From assembly GCF_020179425.1 (NCBI RefSeq), contig NZ_JAILYM010000003.1, positions 248,001 to 312,000 on the forward strand: a stretch of DNA of 64,000 nt, given 5' to 3'. Positions 1 to 8,148 of this stretch are shown here, in pieces. The notes beneath the pieces are model-generated. The model was given only the letters and a program-made list of their open reading frames with translations. It did not search any database and had not been told where the DNA came from. The position numbers were made by a program, and so were the translations under genes. This DNA comes from Novosphingobium percolationis. Lineage in GTDB: Bacteria > Pseudomonadota > Alphaproteobacteria > Sphingomonadales > Sphingomonadaceae. Each line of letters starts with the position of its first letter. Position 1 is the first letter of the stretch.

Positions 1-134
1 GCCGCAAGCAGGGCTATGCCGCGACCTATTGCCGCGATTTCTTCGGCAACGTGTTCGAGATCATGGAAATCTACTCCGACGACCAGATCCGCCCGGTCTG
101 GCGCGAAGGCGAAGGCGTGATCGCGCCTTCATGA
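1..134 (+). CDS. VOC-family (glyoxalase/extradiol dioxygenase fold) protein, 3' end only
   Basis: The window opens inside this gene; codons begin at base 3 and the TGA stop is at 132-134. The 43 visible residues contain a D-F-F-G-N-V-F-E-I-M-E run, the typical last strand of a VOC domain, where the final Glu is usually a metal ligand. VOC proteins act as dioxygenases, epimerases, lyases or binding proteins, and the subtype cannot be told from this fragment. Given the Rieske genes that follow, an aromatic or terpenoid catabolic role is plausible. Confidence 0.75.
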   Translation, partial: RKQGYAATYCRDFFGNVFEIMEIYSDDQIRPVWREGEGVIAPS

Positions 135-251
135 GAGCTGCGTCGCAGGGGTGATTCGGAAAACCGGCAATTTGGCCTGTTATCCGGCCGCGCCCCTGCG
201 GAATGCTGGGTTTTCTTGTCCCGAAAAGTTCAGTTCCTAACCAAAGTCAGA

Positions 252-270
252 GGGGTTTCGGCCCCTTTTT
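252..270 (+). terminator. Weak intrinsic terminator after the VOC gene
   Basis: A GGGG/CCCC stem (252-255 with 262-265) around a 6-nt loop is followed by five T residues at 266-270. The stem is short, so the call is tentative. It would separate the VOC gene from the Rieske operon beginning at 343. Confidence 0.45.
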
Positions 271-342
271 CTTGACGTCGATCAAACGACCCGAGCCGCC
301 TTCGTGAGAGATTCCGCTGCATCGGAAGATGGAGAGGAATTC

Positions 343-1752
343 ATGGCTGATCGCGATCCCGGCGCTCTTGAACGCGCCCGCTGCCCCGGCACGAGTTGGG
401 AGGACATCCTGGCCGGCGACGACGTCAAGCCGCCGGTGTTCATGGAAGAGGACCGCTATGCGTACCTCGGCTCCGAGCCGATCGACGCGGCGCGGTACTA
501 CAGCCCTGAATTCTTCAAGGCCGAATGCGAGAAGATGTGGCCTAACGTGTGGCAGTTCGCCGCGCGCGAGGAAGACCTTCCCGAACCCGGCGATTACGTC
601 ACTTATGACAATGCGGGCCGCTCGTTCCTGATCGTGCGGCAGGACGATGGCAGCGTGAAGGCGATGCACAACGTCTGCCTGCATCGCGGCCGCAAGCTCA
701 AGACCGACAGCGGCAGCGCCGACCAGTTCATGTGCCCGTTCCACGGCTTTTCATGGAACACCGACGGGTCGCTGAAGAACATTCCCTGCCGCTGGGACTT
801 CGGCCACCTCAGCAACGAGAAGATGCAGCTTCCCGAAGCCAGCGTGGCGCAGTGGGGCGGCTACATCTTCGTGCGCGAAAATCCCGAAGGCCCGACGATC
901 GAGGAATTCCTCGATCCGCTGCCCGAATTCTTCAAGCGCTGGAAGCACGAGGAGTGCGTGACCGTCGCGTGGGTCGGCAAGGTGGTCGACGCCAACTGGA
1001 AGATCACGATGGAAGCTTTCATGGAAAGCTACCACGCCTACGTCACGCACCCGCAGCTGATGCCGTTCACGGGCGATGCCAATGCGGCCTACCACGTCCT
1101 CGGTCGCCACGTGAACGTCAACTACACGCCCTTTGGCGTGATCAGCCCGCACATCGAGGCGCAGGCGAACGACGAACACTGGCCGCAGCAGCGTATCATC
1201 GATGAATTCCGCAAGTACAACGGTCGCAGCGCCGACAACTACGACGCGGAAAAGGACAGCTACGCGATCGACGTGCCCGCAGGGCTGACCGCGCGCCAGG
1301 CGCTGGGCGCGAAGATGCGCGAAGTGTCGGAAAAGCAGTTCGGCGGCGATTACAGCGGCGTGTCGGAAAGCGAGCTGCTCGACGCGCTGGTGTTCAATGT
1401 GTTCCCGAACTTCGCGCCGTGGGGCGGGTTCATGCCCAACATCGTCTATCGCTGGCGGCCCTGGCCCGATCAGGACAAGTGCCTGATGGAAGTGCGCGTG
1501 ATCGCCCGCGTGCCGGAAGGTCAGCCGCGTCCGCATGGCGTGCCGATGCACATGCTTGGCGCGGACGAAAACTGGTCCGATGCGCCTGAACTCGGCGTGC
1601 TGGGCGCGGTGGTCGATCAGGACATGACCAACATGGAACTGACCCATCAGGGCCTGAAGGTCTCCAAGAACCAGGCCGTGGAACTCGCGGATTACCAGGA
1701 AGTGCGCATCCGCCACATCCACCAGACGCTCGACAGCTACCTGAACGCGTGA
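343..1752 (+). CDS. Rieske non-heme iron oxygenase, alpha subunit 1
   Basis: Ring-hydroxylating or demethylating oxygenase large subunit, 469 aa. The [2Fe-2S] Rieske ligands are visible as C112-x-H114 and C131-x2-H134. The mononuclear iron site follows NWK as E228-S-Y-H231-x4-H236. The residue that normally bridges the two metal centres across subunits (Asp in naphthalene dioxygenase) is Glu here. I chose ATG 343 because a GGAGAGG Shine-Dalgarno lies 5 nt upstream; a GTG at 304 would extend the frame but has no ribosome site. A second Rieske alpha gene starts 10 bp after the stop, so the two are probably co-transcribed. No beta subunit or reductase gene is adjacent. The substrate is unknown; the catabolic neighbours suggest an aromatic or alicyclic compound. 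Confidence 0.93.
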   Translation: MADRDPGALERARCPGTSWEDILAGDDVKPPVFMEEDRYAYLGSEPIDAARYYSPEFFKAECEKMWPNVWQFAAREEDLPEPGDYVTYDNAGRSFLIVRQDDGSVKAMHNVCLHRGRKLKTDSGSADQFMCPFHGFSWNTDGSLKNIPCRWDFGHLSNEKMQLPEASVAQWGGYIFVRENPEGPTIEEFLDPLPEFFKRWKHEECVTVAWVGKVVDANWKITMEAFMESYHAYVTHPQLMPFTGDANAAYHVLGRHVNVNYTPFGVISPHIEAQANDEHWPQQRIIDEFRKYNGRSADNYDAEKDSYAIDVPAGLTARQALGAKMREVSEKQFGGDYSGVSESELLDALVFNVFPNFAPWGGFMPNIVYRWRPWPDQDKCLMEVRVIARVPEGQPRPHGVPMHMLGADENWSDAPELGVLGAVVDQDMTNMELTHQGLKVSKNQAVELADYQEVRIRHIHQTLDSYLNA

Positions 1753-1762
1753 GGCAGATCTC

Positions 1763-2947
1763 ATGACCGGAATCTATGAAAAGTATGGCGATGCAGCCGA
1801 ACGGATGCTGCACTTCGTCGAGACCAAGACCACCGACCAGGCCAGCGACGTGCTGCGCGTGCCCGTGGCCGACTACCTGAACGAAGAGCGCTGGAACACC
1901 GAGATCGAGCGCATCTTCAAGCGGTTGCCGCTGATGCTGGCGCTCACGATCGAGCTGCCGAACATCAACGACTACAAGGCGATGGACGTGATGGGGATGC
2001 CGATCCTCATCACCCGCGGCAAGGATGGCAAGGCGCGCGCGTTCCTCAACGTGTGCAAGCACCGCGCCATGCACCTGGCGCCTGAAGGCAAGGGCAACTG
2101 CGCGCGCTTTGCCTGCCAGTATCATGGCTGGACGTATGCCAACGACGGCAAGCTGATCGGCATCGCCGAAGCCAGTACCTTCGGTGACGTGGACCGTTCC
2201 ACCCTGCACATGACCGAACTGCCGTGCGACGAAGCCGCGGGCCTGATCTTCGTCATCCTCACGCCCGACCTGCCGATCAATGCGATCGAGTGGATGGACG
2301 GCATGTACGAGGACTTCGCCGCGCTGAAGCTGGAGACGTGGTACTACCACAAGGCCAAGGTGATGAAGGGCGCGAACTGGAAGGTCGCCTATGACGGCTA
2401 TCTGGAAGGCTATCACTTCCAGGCCGCGCACACCAACACGGTGGCCACGCGCAGCCCGTCGAACCGCGCGACCTACGAAGGGTTCGGGCCGCACATCCGG
2501 CTCGGCTTCCCGCAGAACTCGATCACCCGGCTGCACGATCTGCCGCGCGAGGAATGGGGCCGCCAGGAGAACAACGGCTACGACTTCATCCGTATGCTGT
2601 TCCCCAACATGAGCTTCTTCCTCGCCCCCGAAATGGGCCAGCTGGCACAGCTGTTCCCCGGGCCGAAGGCGAACCAGAACAGCACGGTGATGAACTACAT
2701 CTTCCCGACCAAGCCGGAGACGGAGGAAGGCTTGGCCAAGCTCGACCAGATGTGCGACTTCTTCTTCGACGTCGTCGAGGAGGAAGACTACTTCCTGGGC
2801 CTGAAGGTGCAGAACGGCCTGGAATCAGGCGCGATGACGCACCAGACCTTCGGCCGCAACGAGCCGGGCAACCAGTTCTTCCACAAGTGGGTGGCGTACT
2901 ATCTCGACGAGAGCGGCGCGACGCCCAAGCCGGTGATGAAGGAATAG
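1763..2947 (+). CDS. Rieske non-heme iron oxygenase, alpha subunit 2
   Basis: A second, shorter Rieske oxygenase large subunit of 394 aa. Rieske ligands are C98-x-H100 and C118-x2-H121. The catalytic iron motif is E215-G-Y-H218-x4-H223, again with Glu where most family members have the bridging Asp. A GAGG sequence overlapping the stop of the upstream gene serves as ribosome site for ATG 1763. The two alpha subunits differ in length and sequence, so this is not a simple recent duplication. They could form separate homotrimers, a mixed oligomer, or act in successive steps. A Rieske ferredoxin gene at 16039-16392 is the only candidate electron donor in the window. A strong terminator follows at 2977. 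Confidence 0.93.
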   Translation: MTGIYEKYGDAAERMLHFVETKTTDQASDVLRVPVADYLNEERWNTEIERIFKRLPLMLALTIELPNINDYKAMDVMGMPILITRGKDGKARAFLNVCKHRAMHLAPEGKGNCARFACQYHGWTYANDGKLIGIAEASTFGDVDRSTLHMTELPCDEAAGLIFVILTPDLPINAIEWMDGMYEDFAALKLETWYYHKAKVMKGANWKVAYDGYLEGYHFQAAHTNTVATRSPSNRATYEGFGPHIRLGFPQNSITRLHDLPREEWGRQENNGYDFIRMLFPNMSFFLAPEMGQLAQLFPGPKANQNSTVMNYIFPTKPETEEGLAKLDQMCDFFFDVVEEEDYFLGLKVQNGLESGAMTHQTFGRNEPGNQFFHKWVAYYLDESGATPKPVMKE

Positions 2948-2976
2948 TTGGGACGCTAACCTGACGGGTAAAAAGG

Positions 2977-3008
2977 GGCCGCTGCCGGGGTGCCGGTGGC
3001 GGCCTTTT
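2977..3008 (+). terminator. Intrinsic terminator of the Rieske operon
   Basis: GGCCGC (2977-2982) pairs with GCGGCC (2999-3004), extended inward by two G-U and four G-C/C-G pairs to a 12-bp stem with a GGTG loop, then four T residues at 3005-3008. Confidence 0.8.
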
Positions 3009-3069
3009 CGCGCGCGCATTCTGCCCACCCCCGCTGCGACTAGGCGCCTTTCAGGAACCAAGTCTCGCG

Positions 3070-3143
3070 CCCCTCCCGCCTGCGGGAGGGGAAGGCAGTG
3101 TCACTCCTCCCCTCCCGCAGGCGGGAGGGGTTGGGGGTGGGCT
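3070..3143. repeat. Pair of inverted palindromic intergenic repeats (REP-like)
   Basis: Two 22-bp palindromes, 3070-3091 and 3109-3130, each have 10-bp arms CCCCTCCCGC and GCGGGAGGGG. Their 2-nt loops are CT and AG, so one copy is the exact reverse complement of the other. They are separated by 17 bp, and a G-rich tail (TTGGGGGTGGG) follows the second. They lie between convergent genes. Such G-rich palindromic pairs resemble the REP/BIME-like elements scattered in alphaproteobacterial intergenic regions. Confidence 0.8.
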
Positions 3144-3156
3144 TGCTGCGCGAGGC

Positions 3157-3786
3157 TTATCGTACTTCGCGGAAGGCCCAGAACTGCGAACGCGAATGGT
3201 CGATGAAGTTCTTCTCGTCCTCCAGCGCCTCGGTCGCGACGTCGGCGCGCGAGAGCTGGCGGACGAAGGCGTCGACATCGGGGAAGTGGACTTCGACCAT
3301 GCCGTCATAGGTGGACGCGGCAAGGTCTGCCTGCGCGGCGAGCGCCCCTGTTGCGGCCTCGTCGGCGTGGATCTGGTGGTAGGTGTAGGGCGGGATCAGC
3401 CGCCGCCCGATCTGCGCGTGATGGTTCAGCCAGTAATCGTGGAACGCCGCCCGCGTGAGATTGGGCAGGCGGCGCAGGCCGAAGAACAGGCGGATGGCGT
3501 CACCGCCCGACAGCACCGCATGGCGCGTGCCCGCCAACGCGCTGCCACGCTGCGCATCCGAAAGGGCAATCAGCGCCGCCGCATCGGCCCCATCGGGCAG
3601 GCGCACCAGCGCATCGGGCACCTGCGCATCCCGCCCCGCCGCGTGGGCGAGCGCGGGCAGCGCGCTGTCGGGCAGCGCGAGGGCGAGCGTGGCGCCCGTC
3701 GGTAGCGCGGCCAGCAGCCCGGCTTCGAACGCCGCCTCGCCCATTCCGGCGGGACGGAACAGCAGCAGGTGGCGTTCGAGCGCCAT
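3157..3786 (-). CDS. EthD-domain protein
   Basis: Protein of 209 aa whose C-terminal half carries an EthD-like (dimeric alpha/beta barrel) signature: F-F-G-L-R-R-L-P-N-L-T, then F-H-D-Y-W-L-N-H-H-A, ending with F-P-D-V-D-A-F and D-E-K-N-F-I-D-H. EthD proteins accompany cytochrome P450 or oxygenase degradation genes, and members of the fold include small-molecule cyclases and decarboxylases. The N-terminal 90 residues look like a second, degenerate copy of the fold. I placed the start at the ATG at 3786, two bases after the stop of the SDR gene upstream on the same strand; the frame runs further upstream but only antisense to that SDR. It is the last gene of an MDR-SDR-EthD minus-strand operon. 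Substrate unknown. Confidence 0.82.
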   Translation of the reverse strand: MALERHLLLFRPAGMGEAAFEAGLLAALPTGATLALALPDSALPALAHAAGRDAQVPDALVRLPDGADAAALIALSDAQRGSALAGTRHAVLSGGDAIRLFFGLRRLPNLTRAAFHDYWLNHHAQIGRRLIPPYTYHQIHADEAATGALAAQADLAASTYDGMVEVHFPDVDAFVRQLSRADVATEALEDEKNFIDHSRSQFWAFREVR

Positions 3787-3788
3787 GC

Positions 3789-4505
3789 TCAGTGTCGCAC
3801 CATCGCGCCGCCATCGACCCAGACGCCGTGGCCCGACATGAAGCGCGCATCGTCGCTGCACAGGAAGGCGATGACGTCGGCGATGTCCTCGGCCCGGCCC
3901 AGCCGGCGCAGCGGGGCCTTGTTCTCCCAGAACGTGCGGTATTCGGGCATCTGGGTGAAGGCGGGCGCGGTCATCGGCGTGTCGATTGCGCCGGGTTGCA
4001 CGCAGTTGGCGGTGACGCCGAACGGCCCCAGCTCCGCCGCAACCGATTTGGTGAAGCCCAGCACCGCGTGCTTCGACGCGGAATAGGCGCACAGGCCTTC
4101 GTCGCCATAGCTCGATGTGGTCGAGCCGATGGTGACGACGCGCCCGTTGCCCGCCGCCTTCAGGTGCGGCACTGCATCGCGTACCAGCCGGAACACCGCG
4201 AACAGGTTCACTTCGATCACGCGCTCGAAATAGGCGTCATCGTGGCCTTCGAGCGGGGCGAAGGCGCTGATCCCCGCACAGGGCACCAGCGTATCCAGCC
4301 CGCACATCGCCGCCACGGCGCGAGAAACCAGATCGGTGTTCGCGCCGGGCGCGGTGAGGTCGCCCACGAAGTCGACATCTCCCTTCACGTCGGCGGTGAA
4401 GACTTGCGCGCCATCGGCCCGCAGGCGCGCCGCGACGGCTGCTCCGATGCCCGAGCCTGCGCCGGTGACGATGGCCTTGCGGCCCGCGAGACGGTCAGAG
4501 GCCAT
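3789..4505 (-). CDS. SDR-family oxidoreductase
   Basis: Classical short-chain dehydrogenase of 238 aa, NAD(P)-dependent. The cofactor loop TGAGSGIG is near residue 15 and the catalytic Y-S-A-S-K tetrad core is present. The usual N-N-A-G motif is replaced by P-C-A-G, so the Asn that helps position the catalytic Lys is missing. The C-terminus ends with the common G-V-W-V-D-G-G-A tail. The gene overlaps the upstream MDR gene by 11 nt and is followed after 2 nt by the EthD gene, so the three are one transcription unit. It probably interconverts a hydroxyl and a keto group on a catabolic intermediate. Confidence 0.9.
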   Translation of the reverse strand: MASDRLAGRKAIVTGAGSGIGAAVAARLRADGAQVFTADVKGDVDFVGDLTAPGANTDLVSRAVAAMCGLDTLVPCAGISAFAPLEGHDDAYFERVIEVNLFAVFRLVRDAVPHLKAAGNGRVVTIGSTTSSYGDEGLCAYSASKHAVLGFTKSVAAELGPFGVTANCVQPGAIDTPMTAPAFTQMPEYRTFWENKAPLRRLGRAEDIADVIAFLCSDDARFMSGHGVWVDGGAMVRH

Positions 4506-5517
4506 CGGCGATCTTCAGCACGAGCTTGCCGGTGTTCGCGCCCGAAAACAGGCGCATGAAGGCGGCATGGGCGTTTTCGAGGCCCTCCTGCACGTCCTCG
4601 TCGATGCGCAGGCGGCCTTGCGCCATCCATTCGGCCATGACCGCGCCGCCTTCGGCAAAGCGCGGGGCGTAGTCCATGATCAGGTAGCCATAGAGCGTCG
4701 CCTGCTGGGCGAGGATCTGCCACAGGTTGCGCACGCCGACCTTCTCGGGCGAATTGTATTCGCTGATCAACCCGCACAGCACGATGCGCGCGTGCTTGGC
4801 GAGGTTCATCAGTTCGGCTTCCATCACGTCGCCGCCGACGTTCTCGAAGATCACATTGACGCCTTCAGGTGCGGCGGCGCGGATCTCGGCAGAAAGCTGC
4901 TCGACACTCTTGTTCTTGTAGTCGATCGCAACGTCGAAGCCGTAGTCATCGATCAGGCGGCGGCACTTGGCTGCGCCGCCCGCGATGCCGATCACGCGCG
5001 CGCCCATGATTTTGCCGATCTGGCCCACCGCGGAACCTACCGCACCCGCCGCGCCCGAGACGAGCAGCGTTTCACCGGGTTGCGGCTTGGCGACATCGAC
5101 AAGGCCGAAGTAGGCGGTGAGGCCGACCGCGCCCAGCGCGGAGAGGAACTTGGACGGCGATTCCACCAGCGAGGGATCGACCTTCATGGTGAAGCCGCCA
5201 GCCTGGTTGACCGAATAGTCCTCCAGCGCATTGAGGCCCATCACCCAGTCGCCCACCTGGAATTCATCGGTCTTCGATGACGCGACGACGCCGACGGTGG
5301 ATGCACGCACCGGATCGCCCAGCGGGATCGGCGGCATGTAGCTGGGTGCATCGTCCATCCACCCGCGCTGCGCCGGATCGAGCGAGGCATAGCAGTTGCG
5401 GACGACGAAGCCGCCCTCCGGCGCATCGGGAATCGGTTCCGAAACGAATTCGAAATCCTGCGGCACGGGTTCGCCATGGGGGCGGCGAATCAGCAGAAAA
5501 CGGCGATTTTCGGACAT
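4495..5517 (-). CDS. Zinc-free MDR oxidoreductase (NADP-dependent alkenal/enone reductase type)
   Basis: Medium-chain dehydrogenase/reductase of 340 aa in the leukotriene-B4 dehydrogenase / CurA group. It starts with R-R-P-H-G-E-P-V-P, has the S-L-D-P-A-Q-R-G-W motif of this branch, and a Rossmann region V-S-G-A-A-G-A-V-G-S near residue 155. There are no zinc-site cysteines. Members reduce C=C bonds conjugated to a carbonyl with NADPH. This is the first gene of the MDR-SDR-EthD operon and is divergent from the TonB receptor at 5674; the 156-bp divergent space holds the shared element described at 5560. Related paralogues lie at 8989 and 17704, each also beside an SDR. Confidence 0.9.
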   Translation of the reverse strand: MSENRRFLLIRRPHGEPVPQDFEFVSEPIPDAPEGGFVVRNCYASLDPAQRGWMDDAPSYMPPIPLGDPVRASTVGVVASSKTDEFQVGDWVMGLNALEDYSVNQAGGFTMKVDPSLVESPSKFLSALGAVGLTAYFGLVDVAKPQPGETLLVSGAAGAVGSAVGQIGKIMGARVIGIAGGAAKCRRLIDDYGFDVAIDYKNKSVEQLSAEIRAAAPEGVNVIFENVGGDVMEAELMNLAKHARIVLCGLISEYNSPEKVGVRNLWQILAQQATLYGYLIMDYAPRFAEGGAVMAEWMAQGRLRIDEDVQEGLENAHAAFMRLFSGANTGKLVLKIADGL

Positions 5518-5559
5518 GGCTCAGGACTCTCCCTTAATGCGCTTGGAGCATGACGTGCG

Positions 5560-5594
5560 GCACGAAGGACACACCTGTAACAAGTTGCAGTTGG
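5560..5594. promoter_or_regulatory. Putative operator elements upstream of TonB receptor 1
   Basis: The divergent MDR/TonB-receptor promoter region contains GCACGAAGGACACACCTGT (5560-5578) and CAAGTTGCAGTTGG (5581-5594). Both recur in the divergent promoter between TonB receptors 2 and 3: the first at 12657-12675 with 17 of 19 matches, the second as an inverted copy at 12632-12645 with 13 of 14 matches. The repetition suggests binding sites for a common regulator, which is not identified. Confidence 0.5.
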
Positions 5595-5673
5595 TTCAGG
5601 CAGGCTCCGTGTCAGGATTAAAGGCGTCGGGGAGGCGCCTACGATGCGTCGCCCCCTTCATGGGAGGGTTTCT

Positions 5674-8067
5674 ATGAGTTACGCGTTCGCGCGTTCGGCC
5701 GTTCTGGCCGCGCTTGCCGGTACTTCGGTTCTCGCTTTTTCCGCGCCTGCCTTTGCCGCCGACGAACAGGCTGCGCCTCAGGCTGACAGCGCTGCCACAG
5801 CGGATGATACCGGCGCCATCATCGTGACGGCCCGTCGCCGCGACGAAACGCTGCAGTCGACCCCGGTCGCGATCACCGCGGTCAACACCGCCATGCTCGA
5901 AGCCAAGGGCGCCGTGAACATCGGCGATCTTCAGGGTGCCGCACCGGGCCTGCTCATCACGCAGCAGAATTCGGGCGCGCAGGCCGCCAACATTTCGATC
6001 CGCGGCCTGACCTATGCCGACATCGAAAAGTCGCAGACCCCGACCGTGGGCGTGGTCGTCGATGGCGTGACCATCGGCACCAACACCGGCCAGCTGCAGG
6101 ATGCGTTCGACGTCGCGCAGATCGAAGTGCTGCGCGGGCCGCAGGGCACGCTGTTCGGCGCCAACACCATCGGCGGCGTGATCAACATCACTCGTTCGAA
6201 GCCGACCATGGAACCCGGCCTCAAGGCCGAAGTGACCTATGGCCGCTGGAACAGCTGGGCGGCCAAGGCGATCGCCAACTACGGCGATGGCGAGACCTGG
6301 GGCGTCAAGGCCTGGTACTTCCACAACCAGACCGACGGTTTCTACCACAACGCGACCTATGACCGCAGCGCGGGCGGCAGCAAGGGCGACAGCTACGGCG
6401 CCAGCATGCTGTTCAAGCCGGCGGGCAGCGCGTTCGATGCGCAGTTCACCATCGAAAACGTGGTGCAGACCTTCGATCCGGTGGTCAGCAACATCGCCAA
6501 AACCGGCGAAGCGTTCTGCACCCAGGGCATTCTCGACTATATCGCCAGCCTTTACGGCAAGCCCGCCGGCACGGTGCTGGCGGAACCTGCGGCGCAGTGC
6601 AACCGCAACTCGCGGTCGGACATCTACACCACGTTCGGTGATCCGGCGCGCAGCAACTATCGCGCTCCGAACGGCACGCTGCAGATGAACCTCGATCTCG
6701 GCGCGGTGAAGCTCAGCTCGATCACGGGCGTGCGTCACAGCCGCGAACAGCAGACGCAGGACTTCGACGGCTCGTCGCGCGATCTGTACTACGTTGATCG
6801 TCGCCAGCACTACAAGCAGTTCAGCCAGGAACTGCGTGCTGCGGGCAAGCTAATGGATGGCTTCGACTACGTCGTTGGCGGCTACTACTTCAAGTCGAGC
6901 TACGACCTGACGCAATTCTCGCGCGTGTTCGGCGGCGCCTTCCTGACCAAGACCACCGACCTTTCGACCGGCACCTATGATGCCGATGGTCAGCACGTCG
7001 AAGGCCAGACCGAAAGCTATGCCGTGTTCGGCGACTTCAACTGGGCGATCGTGGACAAGGTCCGCCTCTCGTTCGGCGGTCGCTGGAGCCACGACAACAA
7101 GAAGCTGACCAACAGCTTTGCGGTGACCGGTCCCGTCGGGTCGGGCAATGCGAGCTTCAGCAAGTTCACGCCGAAGGTCGGCCTCGACTATCGTCCCAAC
7201 AACGATGTCATGGTTTATGCCTCGTGGTCGCGCGGCTACCGTTCGGGCGGCTTCAGCCCGCGCGCGGCAACGGCTGATACCGCCAGCACGCCGTTCCAGC
7301 CGGAAACCGTGGACGCCTACGAAATCGGCGCCAAGTTCGCGGCCTTCAACCGCAAGCTGGAAGTCAACCTGGCCGGCTACGTGTCCGACTACAAGAACAT
7401 GCAGCAGAACCTGACCGTCCCCGGTGGCCCGACGGGCAACCAGACGATCACCGGCAACGTTCCGGGTGGCGCGATCATCAAGGGCGTCGAAATGGACGGC
7501 TCGCTGCGCGTGACCGACCATCTCAAGATCACCGCGTCGGCGGCCTACATGGAATCGCACTTCCGCAACTTCGTTGCTTGCGGTGCCTACGCTCTCGGCC
7601 CGGTCGCCACCAACGACTGCGGTGCGGGGCTGCTGCCGGTCGATTACTCGGCCAACAACCTGATCTACGCGCCGAAGTTCTCCGGTTCGCTGGGTCTCGA
7701 GCACACGCTGCCGACCAGCTTCGGCAAGGTCATCTCGAACATCGGCTGGCGCCACATCAGCCCCTACGACGAGCAGCTGTCGGTTGCTTCGCAGACCGTT
7801 GCCACCAACGGCGCGGGTGAAGCCACCGGGGTGACGATCAACGGCAACGATCCCCGTGTCCGCACGCGGATGCAGGATCTGGTCGATGCCAGCCTGACGG
7901 TGAACTTCAACCTCGCCAACGGCTCGGAAGCCTACGTCCGCGTGTTCGGTCGCAACCTCGCCAACATCAAGACCACCACCCACGCATTCACCGTGGCCGG
8001 TCTCTGGTCGTTCGGCATGGGCCTCGAACCGCGCACGTATGGCGCTACGGTCGGCGTCAAGTTCTGA
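5674..8067 (+). CDS. TonB-dependent receptor 1
   Basis: Outer-membrane receptor of 797 aa for active uptake of a bulky substrate. A Sec signal peptide ends around A-P-A-F-A-A. A TonB-box-like stretch I-I-V-T-A-R-R-R follows, then the plug with S-I-R-G, V-V-V-D-G-V and V-L-R-G-P-Q-G-T-L-F-G-A-N-T. The 22-strand barrel ends in the expected aromatic (V-G-V-K-F). ATG 5674 is preceded at 5 nt by GGGAGGG; an ATG at 5644 would add ten residues before the signal peptide. It shares the plug motif A-D-I-E-x-S with receptor 2 at 10145, so the two are close paralogues. There is no N-terminal signalling domain. The neighbouring catabolic genes suggest import of their substrate rather than of a siderophore. 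Confidence 0.93.
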   Translation: MSYAFARSAVLAALAGTSVLAFSAPAFAADEQAAPQADSAATADDTGAIIVTARRRDETLQSTPVAITAVNTAMLEAKGAVNIGDLQGAAPGLLITQQNSGAQAANISIRGLTYADIEKSQTPTVGVVVDGVTIGTNTGQLQDAFDVAQIEVLRGPQGTLFGANTIGGVINITRSKPTMEPGLKAEVTYGRWNSWAAKAIANYGDGETWGVKAWYFHNQTDGFYHNATYDRSAGGSKGDSYGASMLFKPAGSAFDAQFTIENVVQTFDPVVSNIAKTGEAFCTQGILDYIASLYGKPAGTVLAEPAAQCNRNSRSDIYTTFGDPARSNYRAPNGTLQMNLDLGAVKLSSITGVRHSREQQTQDFDGSSRDLYYVDRRQHYKQFSQELRAAGKLMDGFDYVVGGYYFKSSYDLTQFSRVFGGAFLTKTTDLSTGTYDADGQHVEGQTESYAVFGDFNWAIVDKVRLSFGGRWSHDNKKLTNSFAVTGPVGSGNASFSKFTPKVGLDYRPNNDVMVYASWSRGYRSGGFSPRAATADTASTPFQPETVDAYEIGAKFAAFNRKLEVNLAGYVSDYKNMQQNLTVPGGPTGNQTITGNVPGGAIIKGVEMDGSLRVTDHLKITASAAYMESHFRNFVACGAYALGPVATNDCGAGLLPVDYSANNLIYAPKFSGSLGLEHTLPTSFGKVISNIGWRHISPYDEQLSVASQTVATNGAGEATGVTINGNDPRVRTRMQDLVDASLTVNFNLANGSEAYVRVFGRNLANIKTTTHAFTVAGLWSFGMGLEPRTYGATVGVKF

Positions 8068-8101
8068 CGAGCTGACGGTGTAAACTCTCTACCACCCTGT
8101 G

Positions 8102-8136
8102 GGGGGCGGAACTTCGGGTTCCGCCCCCTCTTTTTT
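8102..8136 (+). terminator. Strong intrinsic terminator between TonB receptor 1 and an SDR
   Basis: A perfect 11-bp stem GGGGGCGGAAC / GTTCCGCCCCC (8102-8112, 8118-8128) closes a 5-nt loop and is followed by T, C and six T residues. The GGAG ribosome site of the SDR gene begins directly after the T tract, so an SDR message would have to come from readthrough or from a very close promoter. Confidence 0.85.
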
Positions 8137-8148
8137 GGAGAACGATGG

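Noticed and set aside
751..2536. Long minus-strand frames over the Rieske genes
   Set aside because: High-GC antisense shadows without any domain motif; the plus-strand genes have complete motifs and ribosome sites.
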